This document shows, piece by piece, positions 43,263 through 54,478 of a stretch of 64,000 bases of DNA (position 1 is the first letter of the stretch; every line of letters starts with the position of its first letter). The DNA lies in contig CAJVGC010000060.1 of assembly GCA_910822075.1 (NCBI GenBank), forward strand, positions 24,041,927 through 24,105,926. The letters are read 5' to 3'. The translations under genes and the position numbers were made by a program. This DNA comes from Senecio squalidus (taxonomy: Eukaryota; Streptophyta; Magnoliopsida; Asterales; Asteraceae). A model generated the notes under the pieces. The model worked only from the letters and a program-made list of their open reading frames with translations, was not told the origin of the DNA and searched no databases.

Positions 43263-44975
43263 CTAGGCCAGCCTTAATCTTACTATGAATTCTAGCTTCC
43301 CTACATCTAACTCAATTTTAGTGTGTTCTTGTTCTAACAGTTTAATTTTATCCCTAGCAGCTTTGAGTTTTAGAAGTAAGTCCTCTTGTTGCCATTCAAG
43401 TAGATTTATCTTTTCTTGATAGCTTTGTTCATTTACTTTGTGGGACTTAATCTGGTTTTCTAAGTTATCAATTACTCTAAGAGCTGACCTTCTTTGTTCT
43501 TCTAAGTCTCTAATGGAGTTACTCATTAGTTGATTATGATCTTTGTACTTAGTGATTATATTTTTACATTCAGGAGTACAAAGTTTGTTGGTTACCTCGG
43601 CCTTTAGTGATGCGGAAGTTGGAGTTGATGAGTCAATAGCCATTAGTGCATCCTCGTTTGGTGTTCCTTGATCATCATCTGTCCAGTCATATCCCAATAT
43701 GTTGTTGCTAAGTTCAGGAATTCCAATGTCAATATAATCCAGCTCAGTAGAAAAAGTATCGTCCGTAGCAACTAATTCTCCAAGAATGTCCGTATCATCT
43801 GTTACTACTGCTATGCATGCATGGTGAACAGTAGCCGCAGTATTTTCTACGTGATTTTGTTCCTCAGAGATTAGTGCTCTATTCTGACTTGTTTCTTCAG
43901 CCAAGTCGCTCCAATCGAATCCAAAGATGTCCTGAGACATGAGTGCACTTTGATTTGTCTCTTGAGTGGTTCGTGGATTATTGGTATTGGACTTGTTTGG
44001 GCAATCTCTAGCGAAGTGACCTAGTTCACTGCATTCATAACACTTCACTTTGCTTTTGTCGAAGGTGATTCGTTCGTTGTTTCTTGGATTGAATCTCCTT
44101 CCTGTTCTATTTAAGAATCTTCTAGCGCGTAGTGCCAACATAGCAGATTGCCACTTAAGATCGATTTCTTCAGAGTCATCTTGATGCATCTGTTTGACCT
44201 CTTCAACTGTGAGATTAGCACACTTACATATAAAGGATTCGAATGAAATCTCTTCGCTGATTTCATGTTTGGATCCTCCAGAGGTTGTTGCAAGGGCAGT
44301 ATTAACATTGGTAATACTGGGATTGTTGGTGGAGATCTTCTCAGCTTCAACTTCAGATTCAAAAACTCTGAGATCGTTGTAGAGATCGTCTAGTTCTAGT
44401 GCTTCAAGAGCGTCTCCTTGCCTGTAGATAACTGTATACACAATCCATTCCTTTCCTAGTGCTCGGATAAACTTTCTGTTTATATCATCATTCTCATATT
44501 TGATTCCTGCGCTGAGCATCTCTCCAGTAAGTTTCTTGTAACGATCAAAAGTTTGAGTCATTCGTTCGCCAGGTAAACCATTAAAATTTTCGTACTCTTG
44601 TTTGAGAAGAGCCTTCTTGTTCTTTTTGGTATTCTTGGTTCCGCTGAATCTCTTTTCCAGTGCTTCCCATAGCGATTTGGCATCTTCATATTCTTCGAAT
44701 TGCGATTGATATTCGTTTGGAATTGCAATCATAAGAATACTAAGAGCCTTGATCTCAGTTTGTTTTTCCCTTCGTTCAAGATCGCTTACAAGTGCACGAG
44801 CATTCACTCCTGGTTCTCCATCAGCTCCTTGGGCAGCAGGTCGTTTGTTACCATTGATGATCACATCCCATACTGTGTAATCAGCCAGTAGGATGTGTTG
44901 CTTGATTCGTAGCTTCCATAAGTCGAATTCGTTGCTCTTTAGGATGGGAACTTTTCCTAATGCAATTTCTGTCAT
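43263..44975 (-). CDS. gag: SIRE-type Gag, main part
   Basis: 570 codons from MTEIALGKVPILKSNEFDLWK. It has a Copia-type capsid region (KIRIKQHILLADY-like start, WEALEKRFSGT, TFDRYKKLTGEML), then the CCHC knuckle CYECSELGHFARDC (about 305-320), an acidic region and a predicted coiled coil (about 470-555). The last ten residues (VRLRLA) are out of frame with the conserved continuation, because of a one-base change near 43297-43300 in a GGG run. This could be a sequencing error, a true mutation or a frameshift signal. Confidence 0.88.
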   Translation of the reverse strand: MTEIALGKVPILKSNEFDLWKLRIKQHILLADYTVWDVIINGNKRPAAQGADGEPGVNARALVSDLERREKQTEIKALSILMIAIPNEYQSQFEEYEDAKSLWEALEKRFSGTKNTKKNKKALLKQEYENFNGLPGERMTQTFDRYKKLTGEMLSAGIKYENDDINRKFIRALGKEWIVYTVIYRQGDALEALELDDLYNDLRVFESEVEAEKISTNNPSITNVNTALATTSGGSKHEISEEISFESFICKCANLTVEEVKQMHQDDSEEIDLKWQSAMLALRARRFLNRTGRRFNPRNNERITFDKSKVKCYECSELGHFARDCPNKSNTNNPRTTQETNQSALMSQDIFGFDWSDLAEETSQNRALISEEQNHVENTAATVHHACIAVVTDDTDILGELVATDDTFSTELDYIDIGIPELSNNILGYDWTDDDQGTPNEDALMAIDSSTPTSASLKAEVTNKLCTPECKNIITKYKDHNQLMSNSIRDLEEQRRSALRVIDNLENQIKSHKVNEQSYQEKINLLEWQQEDLLLKLKAARDKIKLLEQEHTKIELDVGKLEFIVRLRLA

Positions 44976-45045
44976 CGTGGTTGTAATGATTTTTGCTTGT
45001 GAGGATTTGTAACTCGTTGATCTATGGATCTAAAGCACCTCCTGT

Positions 45046-45057
45046 GCTCTGATACCA
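45046..45057 (-). other. Primer-binding site of the SIRE-type element
   Basis: The minus strand reads TGGTATCAGAGC, two bases from the 5' LTR; initiator Met tRNA type. Confidence 0.88.
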
Positions 45058-45059
45058 CT

Positions 45060-45679
45060 TGTCAGGATCGTGTTAGTCTAGATAAACTAACAGGTTTGCT
45101 AACGTTGTAGATCAAGATCTATTGAAGAAGTTCAGCAGCGGATGAACACTTCAATATTACGAGCTTATTGAACAATAAAGAATGAATAAGATTTAAACAA
45201 AAGTATTTTCAAATTGCAAGCCTCAATTGTATTAACCAGAATAATATCAATACAACGTGTTTTTCTTAATACAAGGATCTATCTATTTATAGACCTTGAG
45301 GCTCGTTCTAGATAAACTAGAATTCTACGTCTATCCTTATCTAAACAATAAGTAAACTTTATCTAATTACAAAAGGAAATATAATCTAATTATAACTCTT
45401 AGATTATATATACAAGATATGATAAGTCTTCCGTGTCTTCCGTGCCTTTGACTTATTCCGTATCTTGATTTTGACTGTGACTTGATCTTGACTTTGTCCG
45501 TAGTAACCGTAGTAACTCTATCTACCGTAGCAACTTTGTTGAACAGCCGCACCAACTTGTCTTTGTGATCTTCCGTAGTAACTTCATAATCACCAAACTG
45601 ATTGTTTAAGTTACTTTCGTTTGTTTGTTAGGATTCATTGTTTATGGTTAAACTATATTGACTAAGTTATAACCCAACA
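45060..45679 (-). repeat. 5' LTR of the SIRE-type element
   Basis: 620 bp, read as identical to 32951-33570. Followed at 45680 by the second GATAC target copy and the remainder of the Gypsy LTR. Confidence 0.95.
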
Positions 45680-45684
45680 GATAC

Positions 45685-46559
45685 TTGTTAGCAACCAATC
45701 CTTGATGGATATATAAGCCCGTAAGAGTTCAGTACAATTTTAGCAACTTTGTTCAATTGCCCGTTTTTGGTTCAAGTTCACTTATACACTATTAGCAACA
45801 GCCGTTAGTCATATGAGTATCGATACTTAGGAGCGGTCACTCCTTACTAAGGGTTAGCGTCCCAAGTACATATTACTACCACACTGAGGTTCAATCAATT
45901 AAACATTTTTGGGCTAGTTCAGGACCATACAATCGGTTTAGTGTATACTTACTACTTATATTATGCCAAGTGATTGATACGAGTTACTATTTAGTTAAAC
46001 ACATATCCCATACGCATATATACACTTTCAGCGCCTGGATTCCGCTACAACTTTACTATACGAGTTTATTTAATTACTTTACTCGCGTATGTACAAACTT
46101 TTACTATTTACATATATGTTCAAACGTCGACTCGTTCTTTTACTCATGACGTCAATATATGTTTTGGCAACTTACTACTTTTGGCAACTTACTATTTTTG
46201 GCAACTTTCTATTTTTGGAAACTTCTCTCGAAACTCTAAACTGTAACTCACTCACTACTTTATGTAGTTGACACTTTATCTTATGTTTCAGGAAATTAAT
46301 GTAAGTGTTCGGAATGCATGGCAAATGAGGGTCGATATGGTCGCGTGAGGCGCTTATTGGGAAAGACCTTTATATTTTGGGAATTTGTTTTGGAAACATT
46401 GTACTTGTACTTTATTTAAACTTATGAACTGCTTGGTTGTTGAATCTTGAACAATTTATTTTTAATCGAAATGACTTGAATCGTTTATATTTGCTTATGA
46501 CCGTGTAATGATATTTCCAGCTCTCACATTCCGTGTTTCCGCTATAGCGGGGTGTGACA
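45685..46559 (+). repeat. 3' LTR of the nested Gypsy element, right part
   Basis: Matches 23262-24136 almost exactly, including the GTAAGT donor-like site near 46302 and the CCGCTATAGCGG palindrome before the TGTGACA end. Confidence 0.93.
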
Positions 46560-46564
46560 GATAG

Positions 46565-46792
46565 CAATTCCTTTTCCGTTCTTGCATAATTCATTTTGAA
46601 CTATGGATGGTTGATCAAATCACGCATAGTTGAAAAAGATAATCATGCAATTGCGGAAAATAATATACTAAAGTTTGAACCCGAAAATGATTTTTCTGAA
46701 AAGCCTTGGTTATAGTTTTGGTTTCGAAAACTTTTTTTTTTGAAAAATTTTTAAAACCGTTTTCACTGTAACCCGTGCTCTGATACCAAGTC
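46565..46792 (-). other. Leader of the outer Gypsy element with primer-binding site
   Basis: This is the piece of outer-element leader between its 5' LTR and the nested insertion. The minus strand has TGGTATCAGAGC (46788-46777) four bases after the LTR. The rest matches the leader of the nested element (24137-24380) with moderate divergence. Non-coding. Confidence 0.8.
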
Positions 46793-49700
46793 TGTCACAC
46801 CCCGCTAAAGCGGAAACACGGAATGTGAAGAGCAAAGAATCATTTCACGAGTTATACCAAAAGTCAACGGTTCAAGTCATTTAAATTGGAATTAAAAAGG
46901 TAACCATGTTCGAAAGATACAACCAAGATCCGTAAGTATAAAACGACAAATACATAATAAGGTATTTTAATAAAAATTCTCAAGTATCAAAGGTCTCTTC
47001 CCGTATTACTCTTCACATAACTAGCTGGACCCGCCTGAGCAATGCACTTCATAACTTACGCTTAGTTTCCTGAAACATGAGATAAAGTGTCAACTACGAA
47101 AACGTAGTGAGTGAGTTACAGTTTATAAGTTGATCAATGGTTTCAAATAATAGTTCGACGAGTATATGTATAAGTACAAAGTTTTCCAAAAGGAGTAAGC
47201 GGATAAGCAATCGCTTAAAGGTAATTTATATACTGTCGTAAAAGTTCAAGTCAAGAGTTTAATGTTCGTAAAAGTCCGAGTCAAGTTCAAAGTTCATAAA
47301 GGTTCAAGATAAGCTCAAAGTTTATAAAAGTTCTAGATAAGTATATAAAAGTAAAAGGGTTTCCAAAAGGAGGTTAGCGGAGAACAGTCGCTTAAAGTTT
47401 ATATACTTTCACAGTTTCAAAGTGTCGGGCGTATCAATGCCCTAAAGTTAGAAAAGACCAAGTAGAGTCAAATTTAGTCAATTCATGGTAGCGGAGTCAA
47501 TCGCTAAAAATTCGTAAATTATGGGTATAAGTAACTAATTAGATTCTTGTATCAACCTCTTGGCATCTATAATTTAAGTGTTCACACTAATCCGATTGTT
47601 CAACCGTGGTGCCCGTCTTCCCGCCTCTCAAACGGGAAGATTGTACTAGTTCTTAGTAATATGTACTTAGACTGCCATCTAAGCAAGGAACGGTTCTTTC
47701 CTAAGTATCGATACCCATAATTACTATACGGCTATGTAGCTAATAGTGTGTAAGTCTAAGTCCAAAAAGTCGTTGGGCGTCAAGTAGTTTTGTTTAAAAG
47801 AGAGGTAGTCGTCCGTCACTTAAGATCGTGTTATAGTTCCATCAAGGGTTGGTACGTATACAAGCATCAATGATTAGTCTAGTCCAAAAGAGAGCGAGCC
47901 AATAAGTTCAAGTAGAGTAAAATGTTTTACGCATAAGAGTTCAATTAGTTCGTACAAAATAGTTCCAAAGTCCAATAAGTTCCAAGTCAAGATAAGTTCA
48001 ATAAGTTTCAAAAGTCAAAATAGTTCATAAGTTCAAAAGTCAAAGTTCAACGAGTTCAAAAGTCAAAATAAGTTCCAAGTCGAAATAAGTTCCAAGTCAA
48101 AATACGTTCAAGAGTCAAAATAGTTCAACAAGTTCAAAAGTCAAAATAGTTCAATAAGTTCAAAAGTCAAAATAGTTCAATAAGTTCAAAAGTCAAAATA
48201 GTTCAATAAGTTCAAAAAGTCAAAATAGTTCAATAAGTTCAAAAGTCAAAATAGTTCAATAAGTTCAAAAAGTCAAAATAGTTCAATAAGTTCAAAAGTC
48301 AAAATAGTTCAATAAGTTCAAAAGTCAAAATAGTTCAATAAGTTCAAAAAGTCAAAATAGTTCAATAAGTAGTTGCACATAAAAATATAGTTCCAAAATA
48401 ATTTGATCTCATGTTTCCCCCAAAAAGAGTACTTAGAAGGTAAAAGTAAGGAGGGGTGTAACTCACGGGTTGCGAAGATAAGAACTTGGAAAAATGGTCG
48501 GAAATGAGAGCCGGGAATCACCGAACGCCTAAGGATACCAAGATTTGTTCAAGTGTTATTATTATATTAAGTTATTATACCTAATATATAATAAATGAAA
48601 TTTGTGTTATATTATGTGATATAAGTAAATTTTTAGTCAAACTTTAAGTGTTAAGGTCCATTTTGTCCAATATAATCCGAAACGGTTAACGTTTTGTTTT
48701 AGTCAAAAAGTCCAAAGTTGATGTTATTGTTATTATGTTGAATATGTTTTGTTTGCCAAAGTGTTTTATATTTCCTAACAAAATTTGGGCAGCGCTTCCG
48801 CGCCCAAATTCGATGTCCAAAAATATCAACCACTTTCCCGCTTACAAAACACATATACATACATAACATTTTCAAACATGTTCATTTTAGCCAACTAAGT
48901 CCAATACAAGTCACCAATATGTTCATTTTTACAAAACTCAGTCCCAAATGTCAAGTCTCAAAAGTCAGAATGCGTAATCAAGTTTCAAACGGCCAAAACG
49001 ACGATTTTAGGGAAGGACAACAGGCCGGTGCTGCGCACCTAGGCATAGGTGCTGCGCACCTGCCCTGCTGTTCTTCCCCTTTTCGAGTTTTTCTTGCAAA
49101 ATCGTTTATGTAAGTGATAGATCTTGACATGCAAACGGTATAAACCTTATTAATCATCATTAAATTAGTTTATATGTAACTTTTAACCACAAAAACAAAG
49201 ATTTAAGCATCTTTTAAGAAAATCCCGTTTTTGTATAAAAATGATAATAAAACTTCATCAAAACTTGATTTTTGAGCTTAGATCATACATGCAATTGGTT
49301 ATAATAATATTATGAGTAAAGAGGCCGGAAGATTTCTACCGGATGAAAATGCTTAGATGATGCCTTAGGAGTGTTTTGAGCTCCAAAAATGGTGAAATAA
49401 GCTTTTAACCGAAATCTTTTGCTTCCTATGGCTTCCTCTTGATGTTTGAATGGTTTCTAGTGGTGTGAAATGTAATTTTTGTGGCTGTAAATCTCTGAAA
49501 ATGTGATGTTCTTGAGGTGAGTTTGAGAGAAAATGGAGAGAAAACTTAGTGTGTGTGTGTGTTTTATGTTTTTGTAAATGAAAAGAAAGGAAATGATGAA
49601 GGATGAAAGGGGGATAAAGTCCTGCCAACAAGTCAGTAACCATGTGCAAAAATCGTTTTTGAATGGTATAAAGTTTGTGCAAATCGAGATAAGGACTAAA

Positions 49701-50008
49701 AATGTAAAGTTTTTCAAATCTGGCAAGAGGTGTTGCGCACCGTGCGTTTTATCAGATTTTTCTGATTATTTTGTTTTTACGTTTTTGCTTCGTTGGACCT
49801 TTTTGTTAACCGAAAGTTCTTAGTTATGATATGTTATGAACTTAGGAAAGTTCATTAGGTGTTTTCTTGGTATTAGGACTTATATAAATTGATCCCGGGT
49901 GTGATTCCGACACTGTCGCGTTTCCGGTTATTGATCAGTTAAAGGTAACGGTAGGCAATAAGAGAGACATAGAGTATAAATTGCACCTAGAATTTGACGG
50001 TTGTCACA
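46793..50008 (-). repeat. 5' LTR of the outer Gypsy element
   Basis: 3216 bp against 3175 in the mate, about 98% alike by eye. Palindromes GGTGCTGCGCACC at 49027-49039 and 49048-49060, and one imperfect copy at 49729-49741. Stem-loop at 48781-48810. A longer minisatellite lies at about 47980-48370. Confidence 0.9.
47980..48370. repeat. Minisatellite in the outer Gypsy 5' LTR
   Basis: Same AGTTCAAAAGTCAAAATAGT-like unit as at 15340-15680, with more repeats. Confidence 0.85.
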
Positions 50009-50517
50009 ATACTACTCTATAAAACAAATTTGATGTATTCTAATTTAAGAATAATCTTAAAATTAAGTTTTCAAAACTTACTATTAGTGGTAATTTGTAA
50101 CTCTTAAATAAATGTTTTGATTTATAATAATGATTATTAAATCTCGTAATTGTTCAATAAATTACGTGATTAGTTTCAAATTAATAAAAACAATAATAAT
50201 AATTAGCTTTTTAAAAGAAATAATGTAAATGTAGTAAATAATTTTGTTAATATTTAATTATATGTTTCTAATTTATTCCTACATCTATACTACTCTATAA
50301 AACAAATTTGATGTATTCTAATTTTAGAATAATCTTAAAATTAAGTTTTCAAAACTTACTATTAGTGGTAATTTGTAACTCTCATATAAATGTTTTGATT
50401 CATAATAATGATTATTAAATCTCATAACTGTTCAATAAATAACATGAATAGTTTCAAATTAATAAAAACAATAATAATAATTAGCTTTTTAAAAGAAATG
50501 ATATAAATGTAGTAAAT
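50009..50517. repeat. AT-rich tandem repeat, period about 278 bp (right part)
   Basis: Continues the array broken at 14168, starting at the second copy of ATACT. A further unit starts at 50285 and is cut at about 50517, where unrelated sequence begins. Confidence 0.8.
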
Positions 50518-51755
50518 AATTAAATCCTACAAAACTACCGCCGACCATCTAGTGCACTTCACTTCACCCCAATACAAAATAGAATGATCTTTGGTTAATG
50601 TTCTCCATTAAGGTCTCATCAAGATCAGTTTATATATGTAGAGATTATAAATCCGGCGAATCACGTTGCTATTTCATAAATTTTGTTGAAAGGAATGCAA
50701 GATGACTTTACAAATGTGGATGATTTGGTCTATTTCACTTGGGTTACATTTGGATATAAGTTTTATAAATATGGTAAAATATCAAGTGTTGTGATCATGA
50801 ACTTCGTCGAAGGAAAATTAGAGATGTTGGTTTTGACAACTTTAAGCCACCTTATAGTGCAAATATGGACATTAAAGCTCTAATCGATACAATAACTATC
50901 TTGACATATATTCATAGTTGTCAACTCGCGACTCGAATCGTGAATCGTTTGTGAAAATTTTAACCCATGACTTGAATCGTAAGAGTCACGACATATATAT
51001 ATTTTATACATTTGTATTGTATAATTTAAGAATTTTGAAAAAGTAAAATATAACTTAGAAAATTTTATTAAACATTATACAGTTATTTCACTTATATGAT
51101 TTATAAAATCGAAATTTACACTACGTTGGGCAATTTTAGTGGGCCAATAAGTAAGCTATTAAATTAAATCAAACCCAAAAGAGGCCCAAAGAGTAGGTTT
51201 TTTGAACTCGTGAGTTACAACTGAGTCATCTCGGTTAAATCTGACTCGACTGGTACGAGTCAACTCGTGACTCGTATGAGTTTAACAACTATGCATATAT
51301 TTATCATATTTTATTTTGAAAATTTCCATATTGCACCGAAAAGAACACACTTTCGTCACTATAAGTAGAACTTTCGTCACGAGGAAAAAGTTTACTTTTA
51401 AATTGCAATTGCCTTGTTTCTGTTTCATCCATCTCCACAATCATGGTGACGGTTTGAAATAAGCATTTATTTTTTCGCTTTATGTTTATTTAATTCAAAG
51501 CAACAATTTATATATTGTTTCTTTTTGTAAAGGTACGTAATAGTTTCACAGGTAATATCAGTAGCTAATGTCTAATATTTGTCATTAGATTTTATATTAA
51601 CAAAAGTTAGCAAATATTGATAAATTAAAAGGAGTAGATTATTGATATTGTTTAAAGTAATGATACTTAAAAGAGTTGTTTGCTTCCATATAAAAGGTTA
51701 GGAAAAAGTCATATCATTCTTTGATTTGATTGATTGTTTCTTTAATATCACCAAA
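50518..51755 (+). pseudogene. Broken RRM / poly(A)-binding-protein-like gene fragment A
   Basis: 50524-50682 resembles the first RRM region of fragment C at 62429-62630 (same NPANHVAI-type stretch). It jumps directly at about 50683 to an ERNARDDFTNVDDL...KYGKISSVVIM-like stretch that resembles the third RRM, so the middle is deleted. Several stops are present. From about 51300 on, sequence similar to 61980-62200 follows, including a run like CATCCATCTCCACAATCATGG. The stretch 50880-51300 shows no gene. Poly(A)-binding-protein origin is inferred from short motifs. Confidence 0.45.
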
Positions 51756-53383
51756 TGTCACACCCCGCTATAGCGGAAACACGAGATGTGAGAGCTGGAA
51801 TATCATTACACGGTTATAAGCAAAGTAAACGGTTCAAGTCATTGCATTTAAAATAAAATAGTTCATAATTCGAAATCAACCAAGCAGTTTAATTGTTTGA
51901 CACAAGTACATAATACAAAGTTTCAAAATAAATTCCCAAAATAAAAGGGTCTTTCCCAAGGTTCGCCTCACGTGACCATACCGACCCTTCCTTGCCATGC
52001 ACTTCTACACTTACACTAGTTTCCTGAAACATAAGATAAAGTGTCAACTACATAACGTAGTGAGTGAGTTACAGTTTTGAGTTTCTCGATAAAAGTTTCC
52101 GAAATGAAATATATATGTAATATGTATCATAAATGAAAAGGAAACGGAACGGCACTAGAACATATAAATATATATAAGAGTTTCGAACGTACGCAAGTAT
52201 AGTAGAACTCGTATCATAAAAGTTGTAGCGGAATCAATCGCTAAAATGTATATGCTTAGGTAATATGTGCTTAACCAAATTAGTAACTTGTATCAATCAC
52301 TTGGCATAATATAAAAGTAAGTCTACACTAAACCGATTGTCTGGTCAGATCTAGCCCCAAATGTTTCATTGAGTTTCCACCTGATTCTAGTAATATGTAC
52401 TTAGGTCGCGAACCACAAGCAAGAAGTGACCTCTCATAAGTATCGATACCCATAATACTAACGACTATTGCTAATAGTGTATAAAGTTTCCGAACTAAAA
52501 ACGGGGCAATTTGAACTTTGTTTCTAAAAATAGTAGTAAGCACTTACGGAGTTTATATTTTCATCAAGGATTGGTTTCCTACAAGTATCCTAAATTTAGT
52601 TTAGCCAATTTAAGGGGCATTAACACATTTTACTCATAATAGTTTCACGAGTTTCACAAGTTTCCAAGTTTCACATGTTTCAAAAGTTTCAAAGTTTCAT
52701 AAGTTTCATACGAGTTGCAAATAGTTTCAAAAGGTTACATAACATACAATCTTATGTTTCCCCCAAATAAGTATTTAAAATAGTAAAACATAGTGGGGTT
52801 GTAACTCAGGGGTTGCGGAGAAAGATACGAATAAGCACGGACGGAACGGAACGCGTCGGGAATCAAAGATGACCTAAAACACCGAAATGTTGAATAAGTA
52901 TATATTGGTATGATTTAAGTTATGTTAAGATTCCATTTCAACATTTTAAATCTCAAATCATTATACTTTAGATTCTGTCCCAAAAGCTTATTACAGAAAA
53001 GATTATATGATTATACGTGTTCGTGTACGTTTTAAGGTCCGATTAGTCCAATTATGTCCAAAATGGGTCAATGTCCAAAGTCAATATGTATGTGTTACGA
53101 AAACATTAAGTCACTGAGTTTGAGTATAGTTTACGGTGAATTTTGGGCAGCGCTTCCGCGCTATAAAATTTTAATCCATTTTTCAAACACTTTCCCGCTT
53201 TAAACAACCATAGTAAGCCAATATAAACTATAATACAAGTGTTTCAAATCCTCAAACTTCCCAAACCATTTCTTTATTAAAAACAATAAGTTTTCAAAGT
53301 TATATAATCTGTGGTAACTTATTTGAGCTTATTTTAACGTTTAAAGTTCTCAAAACGACGTTTTTATCGAACAGCGAGATCCA

Positions 53384-53455
53384 GACAGCGGCTGGAGATA
53401 TTCAGCCGCCGGCTGGACCTTAGCCGCCGGCTGGATATCTTCAGCCGCCGGCTGG
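53384..53455. promoter_or_regulatory. LTR palindrome cluster, inner site (third element)
   Basis: Three copies of AGCCGCCGGCT (centred at about 53409, 53428 and 53448) and a diverged fourth (53384-53396). The core is a perfect palindrome. It sits where the other families have GGTGCGCAGCACC. Confidence 0.5.
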
Positions 53456-54139
53456 AGGCCTTCAGCCAGTTTCTTGTTTTCGTTATTTTTCGATTTTTAG
53501 CCCGTTTTAGTGTTAGATTCTTACATGCATTCGGTTATTATTCAAATATATGCATTTTTAAGCAAAAGTCACAATTTCTTTTAGACATATATAATCAAAA
53601 TGTAGATCTATGAGAAAAACCCGTTTTTAAGCAAGAAAACGTTTTAACTTTTTAGAAAAACACTTTTTCAGTCCATGGATCATCCATGCAAGTAAAGATT
53701 TAAGTAATAATAGAAAAATAAGAGGGTTTTACCGAAGGAAAAAGTGGTGTGACGGTTGGATGCGATTCTAGCTTCAAAAAGTGTGTAAACCTTCTTCAAA
53801 ACCCGATTTAAAGCTTCCTCTTCGACACCCTTTTTATTTAGAACGGTTTGTATAAGATTTTGATGTACGATTTTGTGTTTTTAGGGGCTGTTTATGGTGT
53901 AAAGTTTCTGTTTTATTGTGGTGTTCTTGAGGAAAATGTAGAGGAAGAGAGATGAACTAGGTGTTTGTGTGTGTGTATTTGAAATTGTAGCAATGGAATG
54001 AAATGGTGGAGTAAAGGGATGGTTGGGACTGACCTAGGGACTCCCCAAAGTCAGTATTTTGGTCCAGTCCCGGATTTATGAGTTGAGCCAATCAAGAAGC
54101 ATGCAAAATGAGTCATTAAAACATAGTCAACGGCCATTT

Positions 54140-54173
54140 AGCCGCCGGCTGACCACCTCCAGCCGTCGGCTGG
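54140..54173. promoter_or_regulatory. LTR palindrome pair, outer site (third element)
   Basis: AGCCGCCGGCTG at 54140-54151 and an imperfect AGCCGTCGGCTGG at 54161-54173, at the second of the two positions that carry palindromes in the other Gypsy LTRs. Confidence 0.5.
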
Positions 54174-54478
54174 AAGGCTTTTCCCAACTCGGTGACGTTT
54201 TCAGTTTTCCGTTATTGTTAGTTGTGGACTAGAATTTTATTAGTTTCCGTTATGAACTTAGTCAAGTTCTTGTATAGTTTCTTTGGTGTTAGGATTTATA
54301 AGTTGATTTCGACTTTGATTCCGACAAAATAAAGACACGACAATTACGAACTCGAACAATATGAGCACGATAAAAAGTAACTAGAGATTCGAAGCGATAT
54401 AGTAACTGAGAATCACCTGAATTTTAGACGGTTGGCACATCATCCCCGGGTTGAAAGAAATTTTTTCCCGAAATTTGA

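Larger units (their letters stand above)
32951..45679 (-). mobile_element. SIRE-type Ty1/Copia retrotransposon, near complete, with a long extra ORF
   Basis: 12.7 kb, inserted in the nested Gypsy LTR with TSD GATAC (32946-32950 and 45680-45684). LTRs of 620 bp lie at both ends and appear identical. On the minus strand: LTR, Met-tRNA primer-binding site, gag, pol (protease, integrase, RT, RNase H), a 0.8-kb spacer, a 1399-codon third ORF, polypurine tract, LTR. Gag-pol-plus-third-ORF in a long Copia is the layout of the SIRE/Maximus lineage. It is the youngest insertion here. Only small frame changes in gag stand against it being active. Confidence 0.93.
21425..46559 (+). mobile_element. Nested Gypsy chromovirus (Tekay-like), split by a Copia insertion
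   Basis: Inserted in the leader of the outer Gypsy with TSD GATAG (21420-21424 and 46560-46564). Without the Copia insertion it is about 12.4 kb, counting the assembly duplication. It has two about 2.71-kb LTRs, a Met-tRNA primer-binding site, an extra ORF, gag with CCHC knuckles, protease, RT, RNase H, integrase with a terminal chromodomain, and a polypurine tract. The chromodomain-like end (VDREVKQLRQ ... FTWEREDQIRQKYPHLF) places it with Tekay/Del chromoviruses; this is recognition, not a tree. Confidence 0.92.
14169..50008 (-). mobile_element. Outer Gypsy chromovirus (Tekay-like), degenerate, split by nested insertions
   Basis: The 5-bp duplication ATACT flanks it (14164-14168 and 50009-50013), and the empty site can be read from sister copies of the 278-bp repeat. 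LTRs lie at 14169-17343 and 46793-50008. On the minus strand the order is LTR, primer-binding site, leader, extra ORF, gag, protease, RT, integrase, chromodomain, polypurine tract, LTR, as in Gypsy. The internal part is only about 4.3 kb (46792-46565 plus 21419-17344), full of stops and frameshifts, with the gag zinc knuckles and RNase H missing. The LTRs are still about 98% alike by eye, so the coding region was probably already broken when it moved. Confidence 0.88.
51756..54439 (-). repeat. 3' LTR of the third Gypsy element
   Basis: 2684 bp. On the minus strand it starts TGTGCCAACCGTC at 54439 and ends CCGCTATAGCGGGGTGTGAC/A at 51756. It is clearly related to, but diverged from, the other two Gypsy LTR families. 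Its palindromes have a different sequence from theirs. It has the GTAAGT donor-like site (minus strand, 52014-52009) and the stem-loop (53139-53171). Confidence 0.9.
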
